A stretch of DNA of 64,000 bases from Coniella vitis (taxonomy: Eukaryota; Ascomycota; Sordariomycetes; Diaporthales; Schizoparmaceae). The notes under the pieces are model-generated. The model saw only the letters and a program-made list of their open reading frames with translations. It had not been told where the DNA came from and made no database searches. The position numbers and the translations under genes were made by a program. How positions within the stretch are numbered: the first letter of the stretch is position 1; every line of letters begins with the position of its first letter. Positions 61,405 through 64,000 of the stretch are shown in pieces. The DNA lies in assembly GCA_011317545.1 (NCBI GenBank), contig WUJK01000011.1:821501-885500 (forward strand), written 5' to 3'.

Positions 61405-64000
61405 GTTGAACGGATCGACGGGAGGTTTCTTTTGAGCAAGGACGGCCTACAGCGAAGGCATTGGCAGCGAGTATCGTAGATAGGCTCGAAAGGAATTGAT
61501 TTCTGAATTGGAGGGTCGGACCTAAAGCCTTTTCTCAGTATAATCTTTCGGCAGAGTCGCAACCATGCCTCGCCAGGCTGGATGAGTAGAGCAACAGAGG
61601 GCTATCCCCCGAGGTTGGCGCCCACGCTCCTGATAGAAGCCTGAGAAATGGTTGGGGGCCGGGGCGACGGCAGTCGTGGACTTTGTGCAAATCCGCCGAG
61701 GTGCCAACCAGGCAGACAGATGCTAGATGAAGCACGGGGCAATTGAAGCTCACCTCTTGCAAGGCAGGTTCCTATTGGTACCTATAGGATCTGGCGAGCC
61801 TGTGTGGCGTCGTTGTTGATTATGGAGAATATCCCGTGGTGCGCAGATAAGGCCCCAAGCGCATTACTTGGCTTGGAGAGGCCAAAGTTTCGCAGCGGGC
61901 GCGCACGAGGGAGAAAGGGAGAACTAGGCGGGAGCTGCCGTTCTGACTGAGATGGTCGCAAAAGGCGTGGACAACGTTGCAAAGGGTCGCAAGGTGTAGT
62001 GCAGTCTCTGAAGTTGGTCAAGATGAGGTAATTGGAATTCCAAGAGCGTCAACGCCAGCCAGCGCAGCACCCGAGCCAAACAGAAGTAGGTGTGACTCTC
62101 AGGGTCGCGAAGAGAAGGACGAGGTCCTGGCGTTGAGACGAGAAAAGCGTTGGCGACGACACTATTCAATAGGAGGTGGAAAAGGGCCGCCAGAATAATA
62201 GGAGAAGAGCTGACTAGAGGGTTGATCGCTGTATGTAGGAGGATCTGGGGCATGGATTCCATCAGGAAGGGAATGCACGAAAAAAAATTACATGTACTTT
62301 GTACATACAATGATACGCTAAGGTAGTAACAGGCATTGATGATGGCTACGCCATTTGTTAGTGGGGGACCCAGGCGGGCGGAAGGGCCACACACAAAGCT
62401 CGGAGGCCTTGTTGAACGGGCCAACAAGTCCTGGTAGGAAACCACATGGGGGCCCTGTTACTGCAGAAGGGCCCGATAGCCCCTCCAAAGGCTAGCAATA
62501 TCGTAGGCCCACACCCGCTGCAAGCCAATTTCACCGCTACTATCGAGATAATCAAGATACAAAGCGTGGAAGGCCAATCGACTTGCCGTTCGCCCGTCCG
62601 TCTTGGATAACCATCATACGTGCCAAGGATTGTCACACTTTCACTTTTACTAGAGCATGCTTGTGGCCTGAGAAACGTGTAAGAAAAAAAAAAAAAAGAC
62701 CAGCACGTCGAACAGTATCGGTGAATTGCACTATCGCATGGCGTCCCAGCAGGAATGGCACCGTTGAGTACATAGTCATGGTAGTCGGCGCGTTTAAATA
62801 AGTGCGCCCGCTAGCTTGCACGGTAGCACCAAATGGCAATTTCCCAGAGTCGCAGATCATGTACGATGACATGTTTGCCGTCTCTGCAATGCCCATCTCG
62901 GCCATCTGCCCCAAAATAGCAGCGCACATTTGACAGCAACAGCCAGCACCCACCAACGACAACAGGTGGGTTCTCAGAGCATACGGACGTGGCACTGCAG
63001 GGCTTGAGCTTGTTGCAGGCGCTTTGCCGCGAGAAGATTTTCTTTTGGTCGGTGCTCTCTTGTCTTCGTTCCCCGTTTTCTGGCGCTCATCGTGTCGCTT
63101 TCTTAAACTTTATTCCTCACTCTGTGAACAATCAGTACTACACATGTATACTATCATTGTCTTTCAGCAGCCGGCTCTGCCAGTTTTGAGACTTGACTGC
63201 CTCTAACCTTTTCTTGTCTTTATCATGTAATCATTTGAAACTGTACAACCGCAGTTTTTCTTGTCTAATTGCTACCTAATAAATCCACCTGGTCTTCTGT
63301 GCTGCATCGGAGCCGAACCTAAGACTGCGAAATGCGCTCGCTGCTTGGCTGGCGATAAATCTCTTATCGGCCCCCCAAGTGGACGCGAAGCTTGGCTTGG
63401 CGGAGATAGTAATGCTCATCAGTCAGTGGGTGTACATACTATGTAGTAGTGGTTTCCCTTGGGCGCTGCAAATGCACGCCGGACCAACCCGGTACAGGTG
63501 CAGCTCATGGCTGCAGGGTGCACTGCCCCGACCCATATCCGATGTGTATGTAATAGCTCGGCTATTGTAACTCTCCACAACCGGCCCATCACTTCGAGGC
63601 CAGTAATGCTGCCAACCAGCCATCCAACGCTCCTGCCCATCGCTCCTGCCATTCGCGCAAGAACACGTCCAATTCTCCCCGATGCACGGAGAGTTATGTC
63701 TCTGCTTGAAACTCGGAGCCGTCCTGTTTCGGACCGGCCATTGTATCGGAGAGGCAATGCGGAGAGGCAATGCGCAGGTTTGAGGTGTTTTTTTTTTTCC
63801 CCTGCATCTTTGCTTTTCTTGTTTTCCACCAGACTCTGCTTGTTACAGGAATACGTACGCACTATGTACTGTCCTACAAGAGGAGAAGCGAGGAGATAAT
63901 CAAGCAAGAAAGAAAAACAACGGCGCCACTGCCATGCATTGGGAGATAAACAAGCACAAGAAAAGAAAAGAAAGGAAAGGACGGCTGTTGTGCCGCCTTT
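61405..64000. other. Right-edge region, no supported gene
   Basis: The first several hundred bases should be the HMG-CoA reductase promoter and leader. A 173-codon reverse frame (61924-62445) has no recognisable family. One TACTATGTA motif lies at 63437, and A/T runs occur at 62684 and 63788. Nothing else can be supported before the window ends. Confidence 0.45.

Noticed and set aside
61924..62445. 173-codon reverse ORF upstream of HMG-CoA reductase
   Set aside because: There are no recognisable domains, and the position fits the HMG-CoA reductase promoter or leader.

Overview
The window is nuclear DNA of a filamentous ascomycete (Pezizomycotina), most likely Sordariomycetes and perhaps Hypocreales. 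The reasons are the gene content, the many short introns (about 55-150 nt) with GT..AG ends and CTAAC-like branch points, and a dense but unevenly spaced gene layout. I recognise fourteen protein-coding loci and one tRNA-like gene. The sequence also carries microsatellites, homopolymer tracts and a small fold-back transposon family. Exon joins were worked out by hand from splice signals, reading phase and family motifs; no database search was possible.

Left arm (1-20.3 kb): an intracellular GH2 beta-mannosidase (+), a DHA-type MFS exporter (-), a multi-pass TLC-like membrane protein (+), a secreted heme peroxidase gene broken by an in-frame stop (+), a tRNA-like Pol III gene, a CYP65-like cytochrome P450 (-), a six-exon SAM-dependent O-methyltransferase (-) and a GH114-type glycosidase (+). 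Exporter, peroxidase, P450 and methyltransferase lie within about 14.5 kb and look like a tailoring-and-export set, but no PKS, NRPS or terpene synthase is visible here.

Middle (21-46 kb): an orphan Ser/Thr protein kinase (-), an unrecognised 417-aa protein (+), the splicing-associated protein cactin with two tiny terminal exons (+), and a forkhead transcription factor (+). A stretch of about 10 kb follows (36.3-46.4 kb) in which I find no convincing gene. It holds simple repeats, T/A homopolymer hairpins, one intact 81-bp MITE with a 5-bp target duplication, and many copies of a short TACATAGTA motif.

Right arm (46.4-64 kb): a secreted GH28 exo-polygalacturonase-type enzyme (+), a small disordered basic protein (-), the Hsp70/Hsp90 co-chaperone STI1 (+), a GPI-anchored serine-rich cupredoxin protein (-) and HMG-CoA reductase, the control enzyme of sterol/isoprenoid synthesis (-). 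HMG-CoA reductase, STI1 and cactin are housekeeping genes. The GH2, GH28 and GH114 enzymes and the peroxidase suggest a saprotrophic or host-associated lifestyle.

The best leads are the strongly over-represented intergenic 9-mer TACATAGTA, the MITE pair (43.5 and 6.5 kb), the disrupted peroxidase, and the tRNA-like gene whose anticodon loop cannot be read normally. I did not find a clearly novel multi-gene system.
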